A DNA stretch of 64,000 bases, taken from Gracilariopsis chorda. Taxonomy: Eukaryota > Rhodophyta > Florideophyceae > Gracilariales > Gracilariaceae. Shown in pieces: positions 1 to 11,204 of this stretch. The stretch is from positions 62,001-126,000 of the forward strand of contig NBIV01000045.1 in assembly GCA_003194525.1 (NCBI GenBank), read 5' to 3'. The notes beneath the pieces were generated by a model. It did not search any database and was not told the origin of the DNA. It worked only from the letters and a program-made list of their open reading frames with translations. The first letter of the stretch is position 1; each line of letters begins with the position of its first letter. Position numbers and translations under genes: made by a program.

Positions 1-20
1 GCCATATGTTAATGGCCCGT

Positions 21-806
21 TTAATGCTTTGTGCCATCGATTTTGCCCAGCTTTCTACTCCACATGCCATGGAAGGCCTTGTGGGGGTCAATGAATTGTT
101 CCCTGTAGGGCTCGAAGTGTTCGCAAAGGTTGCCGTGGTTTTCTCACCTGGCTGGTGGGTCAACACCAGGAAGCAACTACTCAGCATCAATTTCCATAGT
201 CGCCAGAGGACGAGGCCTAGATATCCCCACCACTGGGTCCTTAGGCATCCTTGTAGGCTTATACCAGAAGTTGTTCATGGTGACCGCAAATGGCGACCAC
301 GTGTTTCATCGCTTTTCCATTCAGAAATAACTGAAAGCAGTAAAGCGCCGCTCCTTCATGGACTTTATTTTCATCACAGGCCACCTAGAAAGAGCTCAAA
401 GAACCTAAGAACTGTAATGCGATCCTTCGGAGAAAACTTGTTCGGAATGGTCAGTGGCATTTTCTCCCCCCCTAGAAATATTCTTGGCAACCGAAGAAGT
501 ATAATGCCGGGACCGATCCATCAAGTAGTAGTTTTTCACGTGTAAGACCTTCTGGAAAGGCTCATTAGTCGTGACCAAGGGTTTGAGGTGCCGAAGATTC
601 ACATCATCCGTATCGGTGTCGGAGGAGTCCGAGGAGGCCGAATGGTCATCGCTCAAGTCTGAATGATGCCTGTTCCGATGGTTTGTACTCAAATTACGCT
701 TTTGGCTGTTTTTTCCTAATGGTTTCGGTATCGGCGAAATTCGTTTGGGCAGGCTCTTCATCGTTCTCGAGGTACTCGTTGGCATACCGAACGCCCTATT
801 GTCCAT
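21..806 (-). pseudogene. Degenerate protein-coding copy, unknown family
   Basis: One reading frame runs from an ATG at 806 to a TAA at 21-23, broken by stops at 405, 396, 321, 306, 177 and 144. Between the stops the translation stays protein-like: a Ser/Asp-rich acidic stretch near residues 50-70, then charged sequence ending in an aromatic-rich tail (EHFEPYREQF near 90-125). All blocks share one frame without indels, so this looks like point-mutation decay of a protein of about 260 residues. I do not recognise the family. In this context a transposon gag or accessory protein is most likely, but that is inference. Confidence 0.4.
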
Positions 807-1947
807 TGGTGATATCTTCCCCGCAGCCTCTCTGCCTCTATATTCTTTCTCCTCCAGGCAGTATATTACCCATTAGGCTTTCCTGTGCTGTACCTAGGTG
901 AGACGCTACTTCTGTAGCTGCTCCCAAAGGTCTGTTTTACGATGACCGATAGACGTTCAATGGTAAGCTTTGGGAAATAGCCCGAGGGCTGTCAAATGTG
1001 CCTGCCTGGGGGGTGGGTGAATTTCCCTTGGAGGTTGGTGGCAATGAATTCCAGGTGGAAATCTAATTGTACAACATGAGGGAATAGTTGGTATGGCAGA
1101 GAAAAGAGACGCTAACATAATACTCTTTCAAGTTGGTTCCTGACAGATTCCTCAACTTTGTCCACACACGAAGAGCGCAGTTGCTGTGATAAGAGAGCAG
1201 AGACATCGTGCACCTTAAAAGGGATGGGTGCGGTAGTGGCCGAGCTCTGAGGCTTTGTTGCATCATTCCTTGGGCATTGCAAAATGTTAAGCTGATCCAT
1301 TCTCTCGCGGAAGCAAGCGACCAATGGCAAATATCTGGTTATCCTTTAAGAATTCGCCACATAGTCTATGACATGAGGACCGAAGCAGCTGTGGTTACGT
1401 CAACCGTCACTATTATTGTCCGCTTGGACGGGCAATGGGGTAATGGCAACTTTGGGAGGAGGGGCTACGCCCCAAGTTTTCTTATTGGTCTTCGGGTTAT
1501 TGATTGTCCATAAAGTCGTTGTTGCTTTCCACCTATTTACGTCCAATAATAGTCTAATGATAAGAGCAGTATCCGTTGTAGTTCTGTGTTCAGCATCAAA
1601 AACAGGTGTTACTCTAGGTGTGTAGGTCAAGAGACCAGTTGTAGTAGAATATTACGTCTGGTAATCATCTGAAGTAGTAGTCTACTAGAGGTTAGTAGCA
1701 ACAGAGACCACAGAACTGCACTTTCAATTCACTGCGTCTAATAATGACGATAGCACTAAGTAGTAGCAAGGCGTAATCGGTGGGCGCTATCCCAATTCAT
1801 TACAGGTCAAAAGAATAGTAGCCATGTCTTCGAGGCCTTTAAATTCCTCCTTGCTACATATAGCGGCAAGACAAAGGCGATGGTGGGTTCTTTTATTCTT
1901 GCGAGAACGCTGGCACTCGAGCCAGTTTATATGGCTGCGAGGCGCTT
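807..1947. other. No supported gene
   Basis: Only short overlapping frames on both strands, none with a recognisable motif or consistent codon pattern. Several tag/gtag-rich runs lie near 1620-1760. I see nothing to annotate. Confidence 0.5.
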
Positions 1948-2230
1948 TGACTATTACATTACAATGAGTACAGAAATGTTGATGTAACGATGATGATGAT
2001 CTGATGAGAGCAAATTTGAACAGAGAAGAAACTGAAGACGATTCCGGACTAGATGGTTGAAACCATCTAGTCTTCTCCTTTTATTTAATAATAAATATTC
2101 ACAGAGGCTATTCCTCTGTGAACCTGAAACGGACTCCTGCCGTAATCGGCAGCTACGCAATACTAAATAATTTGCGTATATGATTGAAAGTTGCGTGGGT
2201 GCCCAATATGTTACCCACGCAAACTTATCA
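1948..2230 (-). repeat. 3' LTR of Copia 1
   Basis: Matches 8707-8990 along most of its length, with shared blocks such as ACAATGAGTACAGAAA near the left end, AATAAATATTCAC in the middle and ATATGTTAC near the right. On the element strand it begins TGATAAG and ends in CA. The left edge is placed at a TG and is uncertain by several bases. Identity by eye is roughly 75-80%. Confidence 0.65.
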
Positions 2231-2246
2231 CTCGATCTTTTTCTTC
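2231..2246 (-). other. Polypurine tract of Copia 1
   Basis: On the minus strand this reads GAAGAAAAAGATCGAG and directly precedes the TG of the 3' LTR. That is the expected place for the plus-strand primer of an LTR retrotransposon, and it fixes the LTR boundary at 2230. Confidence 0.6.
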
Positions 2247-2305
2247 AAACAAGGTATCTCTATTGTTTGAGTCTATTACTTCTTGTTCCATTATCGAAGT
2301 ATCCA

Positions 2306-2868
2306 CTATTCAGTTTTGTGGTGTAATGTACTCTTCGTTGCAATCGACGTGTACACTTCATTAGAAATGTTCTTCGCAAAAATACCAGCTGGATTGTTTT
2401 CGGATTTAAGAAGACCAACATCAGATATTTCTTGGGCATCGTTTTCCTCTCGAACGAAGGTAATATCTATGAAATATCTCTTCTTGACCGTCGCAGACGA
2501 TTTAGTTATCACATCAAACACACTTTTGGAATTGTTAAACATTCTTAGCGTGATGGATTGCTCCAGCATTTGTTCCAGATCGTGGTTCAATGTATAGGCG
2601 TGTAGTCGAATTCGTCAGCAGACGCATATAATTCTGCTCTTAGTACTGATCTCACAACTCGATGGCTCTTGTAACTCCGGTAATGAATAATGTTGCACTT
2701 GTTGTACATGTCTGCAAGTAGCACTAAATATCCTAGCTGAGAAGTCGTATCGTCGCTATTAGAGAAGGAAGATTCTGAATGAACCCGTAGATGAATTGAT
2801 GTTTTATCTAATTCACAGTAAAGGAGTCTTGAGTTTTCTGATTTCAGTTGCTTAATGATCCTATTCAT
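2306..2868 (-). pseudogene. Copia 1 RNase H domain
   Basis: Two frames (2868-2587 and 2590-2306) joined by a frameshift read as a Copia-type RNase H. VHSESSFSN sits where family members have a D-A-S-F core, RSVLRAELYA carries the conserved Glu, and SVFDVITKSSATVKKR holds the later Asp and basic region. The first catalytic Asp appears replaced. The domain lies downstream of the reverse transcriptase and next to the 3' LTR, as expected. Confidence 0.65.
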
Positions 2869-3171
2869 CCTGTTGAAGATCTTAGAATTCCAACTCTTCT
2901 TTGTAACTTGTGCTGCTTTGTTGACGAAGTATAAAATGTGTGGACTAGAGTAAACAATCCAAGCCAGTTGGGCACGCTTCGAACGAAATTATTCAAATGA
3001 ATATTGGTTATTCGTAGGTTCAATCTTCTGCAAATAGTGGTCCTGATTTATCTCATACTTTCCTGTTCCTGATACAGTTTGCATGACTGCCAATTTGAAG
3101 TTATCATGAATTCTATCCCGGGATTCAAATCTTTCAAGGGTCTTAATGGTCAATGTCATGAAATCTTTCGT

Positions 3172-3690
3172 TCATGTAATAATCAAGTCGTCGATGTAAG
3201 ACCCAAGACGTCCGGTGAGTGTCCCCTCAGATTTTCTGAAGAGAGCCGAAATATCTGCTTTGAGTGGGCTGACTTTCAAATCGTTCTTGACGTGAGACAT
3301 GATCGTTATGTTCCAATAGTCACTGGAATCAGGTAATCCATAAAGCGATTTTGTTAGAAGAAGCACGTAATCACTTGAAATATTCGTATCCGGTGGCTGT
3401 TTGATGTGAACGGTACGTGCAAGATTGTTACCTTGTAGGTACGCTTGGGTTTCATCATGGCTCCATATGGTCCAATTGGGCATTGCAGCAATTGACATAA
3501 TGAGTCTGATCTTCCCATGCCTAACAGTTGCCCCATTGTGGATTAAATAGTTTTGATTTTGGTCTATAAACATCCTCTTTGGTTCCTGGGTTTTTTATTG
3601 CAAGTACGATACGAGATCCTATGACATTTGCTTCTTCGGGAAGTTCGACTCTCGAAACCACTTTCGACGTTTTTTTCTTCATGGTTCCTT
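3172..3690 (-). pseudogene. Copia 1 reverse transcriptase (RVT_2)
   Basis: Copia reverse transcriptase motifs appear in order: VSRVELPEEANVIGSR with VLAIKN (about 3600-3680), WSHDETQAYLQGN with its catalytic Asp, VHIKQPPD, LLTKSLYGLPDSSDYW and the active site GSYIDDLIIT near 3172-3200. In family members the Y-x-D-D pair binds the metal; it is kept here. The upstream block lies in another frame from the 133-codon ORF (3573-3172), so at least one frameshift disables the protein. Confidence 0.75.
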
Positions 3691-4255
3691 CTATTTACTT
3701 ATTCTTGGCATCTATAAAAACTTCTCGGAGTGTCTTCGAAGGTCCCTGGGGTCAAATAATTTGATTATGCATGGGCGACTAGATTCTTCTACATAAAACA
3801 TGTTTACTTCATGAACTTCGACGTTATCTCAGTTGAGCCGATTTTCCTTCAAATTGGAAAGCATTTAGTTGAGCAAGTGCTCAAATATATTAGGTTTTTT
3901 GCATTTTTCAGTGTTTTGGGGATCAATTTGCTGATCAGAAATAAATGGTTTCGCTTGAGAAACGCGGTGTTACACTTTGCCCTTCTTTTTTCTACGTGTT
4001 TGCCTGATAACGTGGTGACCGTAAAGGGAACGATCCATCGGGGCTGTTTTCTCTCTCGATAGATCAAGACTTCCCATCCAGAGGTAAATTTGTAGCGAAA
4101 TGCATCTGGTAGCCCAGACTCGAGGACTCACTTTAGTCGAATTTCAGTGGCGATGATTTCCATTTCAGACCGGGCTGTCAAAAGAGCTTGCATGCGATCC
4201 TCTTGATCCAGAAGCTTCATATGTATTACAGGAAATCTGGGCAATATTCCAAAGA

Positions 4256-4669
4256 CTAGAAGAGAGAGACAAGACCTTTTGGATTCATAGTGTCGTTCAT
4301 GGCTTTCACTGCTGTAGCAAGTATCAGTTCATAGTCGTTAATGTTGGCGTCAAACTGAATTTTATTAAAGATGTGACAAGGAAGGTCATGATATCGCTCT
4401 CCTGCTCCAATAGAGTTGTGACTATCTACTTCCGATAGAGTGAAATCAATTCCAAATTCATTCATTAGATCTTTTCATCTCGAGTAAGTAAATACTGAAC
4501 TTTGGTCACAACGAATTGAGTTTGGATAGCCTGTATAGACCGTAGCCCAGCACTCTAGAAATGTGTTCCAGACTGCATCCAACGATTTTTCCTTGGGCAA
4601 CCGACCGGCGTTGAAATGTGTTTGTAAATCGGCAACATGTAAAACAGGTTTCTTGTTAATGAAAAACAT
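4256..4669 (-). pseudogene. Copia 1 integrase core
   Basis: Two blocks in one frame, separated by a stop near 4470, carry the DDE integrase signature: HVADLQTHF (first Asp), IRCDQSSVF (second Asp) and SIGAGERYH (Glu). FINKKPVLH upstream is typical of integrases in this Copia group. The triad is recognisable but the frame is interrupted. The domain sits between protease and reverse transcriptase. Confidence 0.7.
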
Positions 4670-4684
4670 ATCATTGGCTAGAAT

Positions 4685-5381
4685 TTAACTGTAAATGACT
4701 CCTTGTCGGAACGAAACTAGAAATCGTTTGGGCTTTGGCGTAAATCCTTGACAGGTCTGAGACGCCTTTGTTTCTTCCCGTAGTAAATCATTTGTTTCCT
4801 TGTTTGCATCACCAGGTTTTGCACGCTTGAATAAGTCGAAAAGTTTTTCAACAACTGGATGGTAGAAGTGGGGATGCTCTTTAAGCTGTTCTGACTTTGT
4901 GAAGTAATTTGTATAACTATTCCACTTGACATTAAGATGAACGAGTTTGCGAGTTACTGGCATGCTCCAGCCGTTCTTATATAAAAATTTGTTTTCAGTG
5001 TTGTCTACGTAAAGTTGTTCACGATCCAAAAAATCCAAACCAAGCAGAAGGGGTATATCACAGTCTATGATGTTGACGTATAGCTTTAAAACTCGTCCAT
5101 CTGGGCCAAAAATTCTATTCGAAGCTGAGAAATGCTTTGAAAATTTGAGTTTCTTAGTCCGTAGCGAATGCAAGACATTTTTTGTGGTTTTATTTTGTAT
5201 TATCTGCAGTACGCTTTAGATTTAGCTTTAACAATAACAGATCTTTCAGCTCCGATGTCAAGAAATCCACCATTAAAAGTATTAGAAGTGTCAGCGTTGA
5301 TGCCATTTTCGGATACTTGAGAACACTTGAAGCGTCGTCTGAACTGTTTCTAGACTTTATGCGCTGAGCCTTTTGGAACAT
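4685..5381 (-). pseudogene. Copia 1 aspartic protease and linker
   Basis: GGFLDIGAERSVIV (about 5230-5275) matches the D-T/S-G-A protease core with Ile at the second position. PLLLGLDFLDRE (near 5030) matches the downstream strand of retropepsins. The rest, to 4685, reads as linker toward integrase. A frameshift separates the Asp motif from the second half, so the protease is not expressed as one chain. Confidence 0.6.
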
Positions 5382-5401
5382 ATCTGATTTTATTGAAGAA
5401 T

Positions 5402-6601
5402 CTACGCATGTGAGAGTTCAGCTCTTAAACTCCAGTCTAGATGACAATGAGTCAGCGTCAAATCATTTAAAAATGTTTCTGCTTCGTTATTTGATTCGAC
5501 TTTGTTCTCTTCGGTATCTGCATTGATTGCACCCTTCTCCTTGCCAGATAAGTTGAATAAAGTCTCAGTATGTTGCATATCAGATGTATCTACTTGTTCA
5601 CAGATTTCGAACAAGACCTTTTGCAGAGCGTGATTCTGATTCGGATACAGAGACTTCTGGTACATCTGGACTTTGCGAGCTGCGATAGCGGTAACATCTT
5701 TGGGATGGCGACAATGGCTGAGGATATGTCCTTTTTCACCACAATTGAAACAAACGCGCGTACTGACATGTTGTCTCCCATTGTTCTTGTGTCTACCGTA
5801 GCGTGCTGGCGGAAATTGTTTCTTCGTTTGGTAGACTAATTGCGGTGTGTTTGAGTCATAGGACAATCCATATATGCCTGTCGTCTGACGGGCATTGGAT
5901 TCTTCTTTCTCCTAGTGTATCGAGCTTTTGAGCTGCGTATAAAACTCTTGGCAGGGGAAATGCTCGGTATCAAGTCAAATGATGGGGTTACTGGCCAATG
6001 AATGTTCGATTACTGCTTTTCGAAGATAGGTTATTTTATTTGCTTTCGAGCGCCAGTGAGATGGGCCTTTTGGTGGAAGTTTGGATACTTCTGTTTGTAG
6101 TTTCTCAAGAGTAGCAGTTTCGGATGTAGAGTTACGATCTAATGATTCAAAACCAGGATTAGAGAGATGATTTTCGATTTTCTTCTGTTTCGCGAAGGAG
6201 TCGAACTGGTTCTCCATCATGTCGTTCGCTAATTCCAGTGAGCCTGCAGTCTTAATGCCATTAGTTGTAAAATAGCGCTTCGCATTTTCCCAGAGGATGT
6301 AGTGAAGAAAAGGAAAGTGTTTTTGCTCTGGTACCAGATAATCTTCTAAAGCTCTCTTGTACTCAATGAAATATTCGTTCCACGATTCTCTTAAACCTTC
6401 TGAGAACTTTACCTCTTTATCCTTTACCCTCATTGAAATGTTGTGGGCAGCTTCTGTGATATTGATGAATGTCAAAAAACCCCTAAAAAACACCATGTAA
6501 TGCTCCTGATTAAATTCGTGGCTAGGTGTTAGGAACGGAGGTGCAGTGGTTGAAATGGTTGGAAGTCGATGGTGATGATCCGAGTTAGAGGGTCTGAACA
6601 T
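5402..6601 (-). pseudogene. Copia 1 gag with CCHC zinc knuckle
   Basis: The frame opens at an ATG at 6601 and reads 208 codons to a stop at 5975. It resumes in the same frame at about 5866 for another 154 codons. The first part is helical and charged like Copia capsid proteins (NEYFIEYKRALEDYLVPE). The second carries CFNCGEKGHILSHC, a perfect C-x2-C-x4-H-x4-C knuckle that binds RNA in retroelement Gag. Stops between the halves make it a pseudogene, but the frame holds for about 1.2 kb. Confidence 0.7.
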
Positions 6602-7700
6602 CCATCGGAGTTTATATAGATTTTCTAGTCTAATTTTTTCAGTGCCGCTAGTCGAGGAGAAGTCGTACGAGTTAAACGGTACGACGCTTAGTGTTCGTGC
6701 TGGCCTCCGTACACGACTGGTTTACTGGGTTCAGTGCCAGATCTAGTCGTTTGATGACTTGGCAAATTCCATTAATGCTGATGACTTGTCAACAGACAAG
6801 GTCTTGATGATCTGGCATGGAACCCCTCGATAATCTTCCATGACCTTTCGATCCCTGCTGTACCATGTGAAGTGTCTGTCAACGTTGTGAGTAGTAGGCA
6901 ACGTGTAATTTAGAGCCAATATGTTCAAGTGTTCAACCAAGACTTCTTTGACATGAACATGTTGTCATGTAGTATTGAAAGGGTGTCACGAAGATGTCAA
7001 CTCGGCTTTGAGGCCAATTTGGCACGGCAAATGGGTAGGCGGTTTCCTCAGCAGATCAAGTAGAATACAACTAGCTAGTTTGTGCACGTTAGAACTAATG
7101 CCAGATCCAACTATATTCAAATAAAGGTAAAAATAACTAATTCTAACACTGGGCTAGACGAAGCCATTGAAATAGAAGATTGTTGATCATTATCCATACA
7201 ATTTTCCTCTATTTCCCTTTCCTCAGGGGTAGAGTAAATGGTTTGTGCAAGGTTTAGCAATGTACTTTGCGAATTACTCGCAGATAGATTGCCACCAAAT
7301 CCAACAATTAGTCCTGCAAGAGAACTAAATAATGCCACATTTTATGCCCATTGTGTACTAGGGAGTACATCAGGAAAATAATATCCACAAGTAAATTCGA
7401 TGCGTTGATCATGGGTAAGATCCACAACGTTCTGGTAAGACCTGATAGTGTTTAGCATTGAATTTTGGATGCTACTCACAAGTACCCGGGCTTTGCCGAA
7501 AAGGCTTCTTGTATTACTGGATGGAGGTGAAGGAGATCGATTGATTTGGGGCATATTCATATTTGTGCCTTGAGGGGGAAACAGTAAACGAATATTCAGT
7601 GGAGGGGTACGGAATGGGCCGGGTTCGTGTCTTCAGCCTTGCTTTGAGAACTGAAAACTGGAAGTTCATAACTTTCTCTTGTACTCTAACCAAGGACACA
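6602..7700 (-). other. Copia 1 leader region with two small open frames
   Basis: Upstream of gag, minus-strand frames at 7560-7342 (72 codons, basic, Ser/Pro-rich start) and 7338-7117 (73 codons) lie next to each other in different frames. Neither has a domain I recognise. They could be one decayed protein, since a TTGCAG that could end an intron lies near 7320. The rest of the stretch shows nothing I can support. Confidence 0.25.
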
Positions 7701-7704
7701 CTAA

Positions 7705-7872
7705 ATGAGTTTATGTTTATTTGTTTTTCTCTTCCTTTTTTCTTCTCTTTTCGTTTTCCTTTTTTTCTTTCCTTTTCTCTTGTTGGTTCTTTTCGTTGCT
7801 ATTTCTTTTTTATTTTCTATGCTCTTTTCTCTTTATTTTAGTTTAGATTTGTGTTCTTGGTTTAATTTTTAT
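7705..7872 (+). repeat. T-rich low-complexity tract
   Basis: About 165 bp almost entirely of T with scattered C and G (runs such as TTTTTCTTTCCTTTTC). On the element strand it is a long polypurine stretch. The open frames across it on the plus strand (Phe/Leu-rich) are composition artefacts. Confidence 0.75.
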
Positions 7873-8476
7873 TATTTGTTTTATGAGTACTTCTTAGTTT
7901 AAAAATGAGATTCACTCTAAATACCACTATTTTTCTGCTAAGGCGGTTACTCTGGGTTCTGTGACGGCCGCTTGTGTAATGTTCTTGCAGGTTGTGTGCT
8001 TCTGTGAACCGGATGTCACACAGGCGACATGTGATGTTACTGTCACTGTAGTTGGCACGATGTTCGTTCCTTTTGTTCTTGACCCCTCTTAGATGTACTT
8101 CGAGTAGGCATTGGCTGACCAACGAAATATTACAAATTTTGCAATTTATGAAATGCTGCTCTTTAGTTTTATTTTTGCGTCTCCTTTCGAAGTGGTTTGC
8201 CCCACGTGCGATGTGTATGGCACCTCGCTCGGTTAGAGGGTCGTAAACTGGCTCACCGCCACATATACATTCAGGGGTGGGGCTGACAGCAGCCTTGTGA
8301 CGACGCATAACAGGTAGATTCCCTGTAACTTGCTGGCAAAATGTTGAATTTTCCGAAGACCATTCTTCTCTCCTAACATCTGCCTCGAAGTCCACGATAG
8401 CTAGCGCCACTGCCAAGGCCGTTGAATGGTCCGACCAAACTGACGAATATTCCGAGGAACTTTGGCTTTTCGGCAC
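7862..8476 (-). pseudogene. C2H2 zinc-finger protein fragment in Copia 1 leader
   Basis: An open frame of about 204 codons carries two zinc-finger-like units: CKICNISLVSQCLLEVH, whose second His is displaced, and CRLCDIRFTEAHNLQEH with YTSGRH, a good C-x2-C-x12-H-x5-H finger of the U1/matrin type that often binds RNA. An upstream ECICGG pair adds two Cys. The frame stays open to about 8541 but has no ATG at its 5' end, so the start is missing or an upstream exon exists (TTTTACTTAG near 8475 resembles an acceptor). It lies between the 5' LTR and gag, which is not a standard Copia gene position. It may be captured host sequence or an older nested insertion. Confidence 0.45.
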
Positions 8477-8706
8477 TAAGTAAAATACAGCTAGGTTAGA
8501 TATTATGCGTAGTGTCGTAAAAGAAGTAAAGAATACTTAATTTTAAACTTTAGCTTTTTAGCGAGAACAACGCAACTTTTGTTTTGTACTACAATCTTGA
8601 ATAAGCAAACACAAGCGTAATATTGAAGAGTGTAAGGGACAATAAAGTAGTTTTTCTACCAATACCAGATGTTGATATTTAAATCGTCAAGTACTCTATT
8701 TGCGAA

Positions 8707-8990
8707 TGTTGTACTACAATGAGTACAGAAAATCTGTACTAACAGTGATAATGATGTTGATGATAGTAAAATTGAACAGAGAAGATAGTAAAGCTTGTTT
8801 CAGACTAGATGGTCGAAGCCATGTAGCGTCGCCTTTTATACTAAACGAGACTAATAAATATTCACTGGGGCTATTTCTCGGTGAACCTGAAATCTCCTGC
8901 CATAACCTGCACTTACGCAATACTTCATAATTTGCGTAGGTGACTGAAAGTTGCCTGGGTGCCCGATATGTTACCGACGCAAGCTTACCA
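8707..8990 (-). repeat. 5' LTR of Copia 1
   Basis: Partner of 1948-2230. On the plus strand it runs from TGTTGTACTAC to CTTACCA, so it has TG and CA ends, and the length matches (~284 bp). Many substitutions separate the two copies. Confidence 0.65.
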
Positions 8991-9982
8991 CTGACCTCCG
9001 GGAACTAGCTTGTAATAACTAAACAAAATTAGATACATAATACAATCTATGGCCACAGTGCCTTGGCACTCGCACTATCCTCTGGTACCTGCTGCATTAA
9101 AATTCTGCTCGGAAACGTGAAATACTTCGGTCAGCAATGATTTGACCTTTACCAGCTCAACCACATAGCCTGTTCACCACTGCACATGCTCAATGGTCGT
9201 TTTCCTAGACTCAAAACCACTCCGCAACTTATATAGCACAAACGCAAGCTGTTTTCGTCTCAAATGCTCCTAATCGAGATGCTCCCGCCATGGCTACTAC
9301 CCCACAGCAGCTCCCTGCGTAGGTACTGCCGCCACAGGAACGCCGGCTATAGCCGCCTCTGGGACAGCTGCTTTCCTGACAGCTTTTGCAGTTCCAGCTT
9401 CTTCTGCATCTTAACGTCAAACAAACACCTTTAGCACTTTGACAATGACACAGTTCTGATACTTTTCAGAATGATGCACCATGCGCTATACCGAAACTGC
9501 AAGGCACAAAACAGAAGGCTTGAGGATGTCTTGAAAGAAGCAGTAAAGCTTGCGGAGAACAAACATAGAATCAAACGAACCGCCAAAGCATGGCACTAAA
9601 AGTTTACACGAATCATCAAAAATAAGCTTGGTTTCTTTCTAAGCTGCAGCAATTGGGAAAGGATGCAAACGATAATGACTTGTTTAACACGCCAGAGATT
9701 TTCGAAAACATGCACAAAGGGCAGTTCTATGACTTTCCCAATCTGTGAACGGCTAGCTCTGAACTAAAAAAACTTTCGATTTCTGTTCCTTTTTTTTGTC
9801 TCTATGTAAGAAAATGACAAAGCTGGAAGGAAGTTTCCATTACATACGGAAGCATATTATCCCTCCAACTCCATGCCCTAACTGGACGTAGTCTTTCCCC
9901 CAGCACTATCACTTTCTTCAAGCTCCTTCGAAATCAAGCATTTCAAAAGCCTACGAAAGAAAACAAACGAACAAGAACTACA
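8991..9982. other. No clear gene; possible decayed ORF
   Basis: A plus-strand frame from about 9473 gives a charged helical stretch of some 40 codons ending at a TAA near 9598, and another near 9680 gives NTPEIFENMHKGQFYDFPNL. Neither is in a family I know. They may be decayed transposon sequence upstream of the Harbinger copy. Confidence 0.25.
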
Positions 9983-10846
9983 ATGTTGTGTATCTTCCAC
10001 ATTATGTGCCTTGCAATATACGCACAACTCACAAAAACCGACAATCGAGGATTCCGATGCGTCCTACCTAGACGATTGTTTGATACACAATCACACATTG
10101 AGAGTATTTTTGACATTATCTTCAAAAGAATGTACCGTCTTTCCAAATCTCAATTCTTGTTTCTGCTATCCAAAGTACAAACCAAAACACCACGACGACA
10201 GATTAGTGATTCTAACATTGTACGTTCTCTACATCCTCCGGTTATACTGTTTATCATTTTACGAATGCTAACAGAAGCAAGTTATCTTGAAGTTTCGGGG
10301 CCGTATGGCATTGGACCTTCAACGGTGTACCATATTTTTGCTGAGACAATACTATCCTTGGATCGAAGTTTGCCCCAAATACAATTTCAAGTCACAGAAC
10401 AAGAGTGTTCAAAACAGGTATAAATTTTTCGGTGCTCAAGAAGCTGCCCTTTCCATGGTATCATCGCCGCGTTGAACGGAATTGCAATTGCAATTCGCTG
10501 CTCTACTTTGCAAGGTGGGCCGCACCAAATGAAGTACTAGAACCGTAAAAACATTTTTGCGCTTTGTTTCCAAATAACGGTACAGGGAAACCACAAATTC
10601 TCGTTTGTCTCAGCCAGTAATTCTGGTGGGACGCATGATTCCACTGCTCTCAGTAACAAAAAACTCTTCATTCTACTGCATGATGATAAACTGCTAGCGT
10701 GGGTGGCTGTCGTGGCAGACGGTGCGTACTCAAACAAGTCTAAAGTTTTGAAGCCTTACTGTGGTCGAAACCTCATATCAAAACAAGACGCGTATAATGG
10801 AGGATTATTTGGTCAAATGAACCGTGCTTACGGGTTCTCAGGTTGA
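9983..10846 (+). pseudogene. PIF/Harbinger DDE transposase, inactivated
   Basis: From an ATG at 9983 one frame reads to a TGA at 10844, interrupted by TAA at 10421 and TAG at 10538. Family landmarks appear in order: LSKSQFLFLLSKVQ, an N-terminal helix-turn-helix-like region (FIILRMLTEASYLEVSGPYG, IGPSTVYHIFAE), then AALNGIAIAI, VSASNSGGTHDSTAL and VADGAYSN. In active DDE_Tnp_4 enzymes the first motif is A-L-D-G; here the catalytic Asp is Asn (10475-10477). The expected Glu (E-R-A-F-G context) is Asn in MNRAYGF. The second Asp (ADGAY) is kept. With two stops and two lost acid residues the copy is dead. Terminal inverted repeats were not found. Confidence 0.8.
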
Positions 10847-11204
10847 AAGCGTCAAGGAAACCTACAAACCATGAGATGTCACGGTGTGACGATGTAGACG
10901 TTATGGAAGCTTACAGCGCTACCAGTAAAGTAGACTTAGGTGGAGAGTCGAATATTGATAACCAGCAGAATTTGAACAAAAGTTTTCAAAACTATTTTCT
11001 AATTTTGGGACAAAGCACCACAGCAATGCAATCACAGGTCTTTGTTATAAATGAGAGCATTCGAATGCAAAAAAAATGCAATTACAATGTTCAGGAGTAG
11101 TGAGAAATTTTTTCAATGACACATGCCAGTAAACGGTACAGTTCTCTTCCGAAGTTAATTGCAGGGTTTCAAATTATATAGCTTATAAGAACTGTTTTTT
11201 TTTT

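Larger units (their letters stand above)
1948..8990 (-). mobile_element. Copia LTR retrotransposon 1 (old, inactive)
   Basis: Two similar ~283-bp repeats (1948-2230 and 8707-8990) flank gag, protease, integrase, reverse transcriptase and RNase H remnants, all on the minus strand. Integrase precedes reverse transcriptase, which is the Ty1/copia order. A purine-rich tract abuts the 3' LTR. The LTRs differ at many positions and every domain carries stops or frameshifts, so the copy is old. I found no convincing target-site duplication. The stretch between the 5' LTR and gag (6602-8706) is unusually long and holds extra material, including a zinc-finger ORF. Confidence 0.8.

Noticed and set aside
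6-545. Plus-strand open frame of 179 codons
   Set aside because: It lies antisense to the pseudogene at 21-806, whose minus-strand frame reads more like protein; no domain or codon bias supports the plus strand.
7563-7902. Phe/Leu-rich membrane protein on the plus strand
   Set aside because: The apparent hydrophobic segments are produced by the T-rich low-complexity tract.
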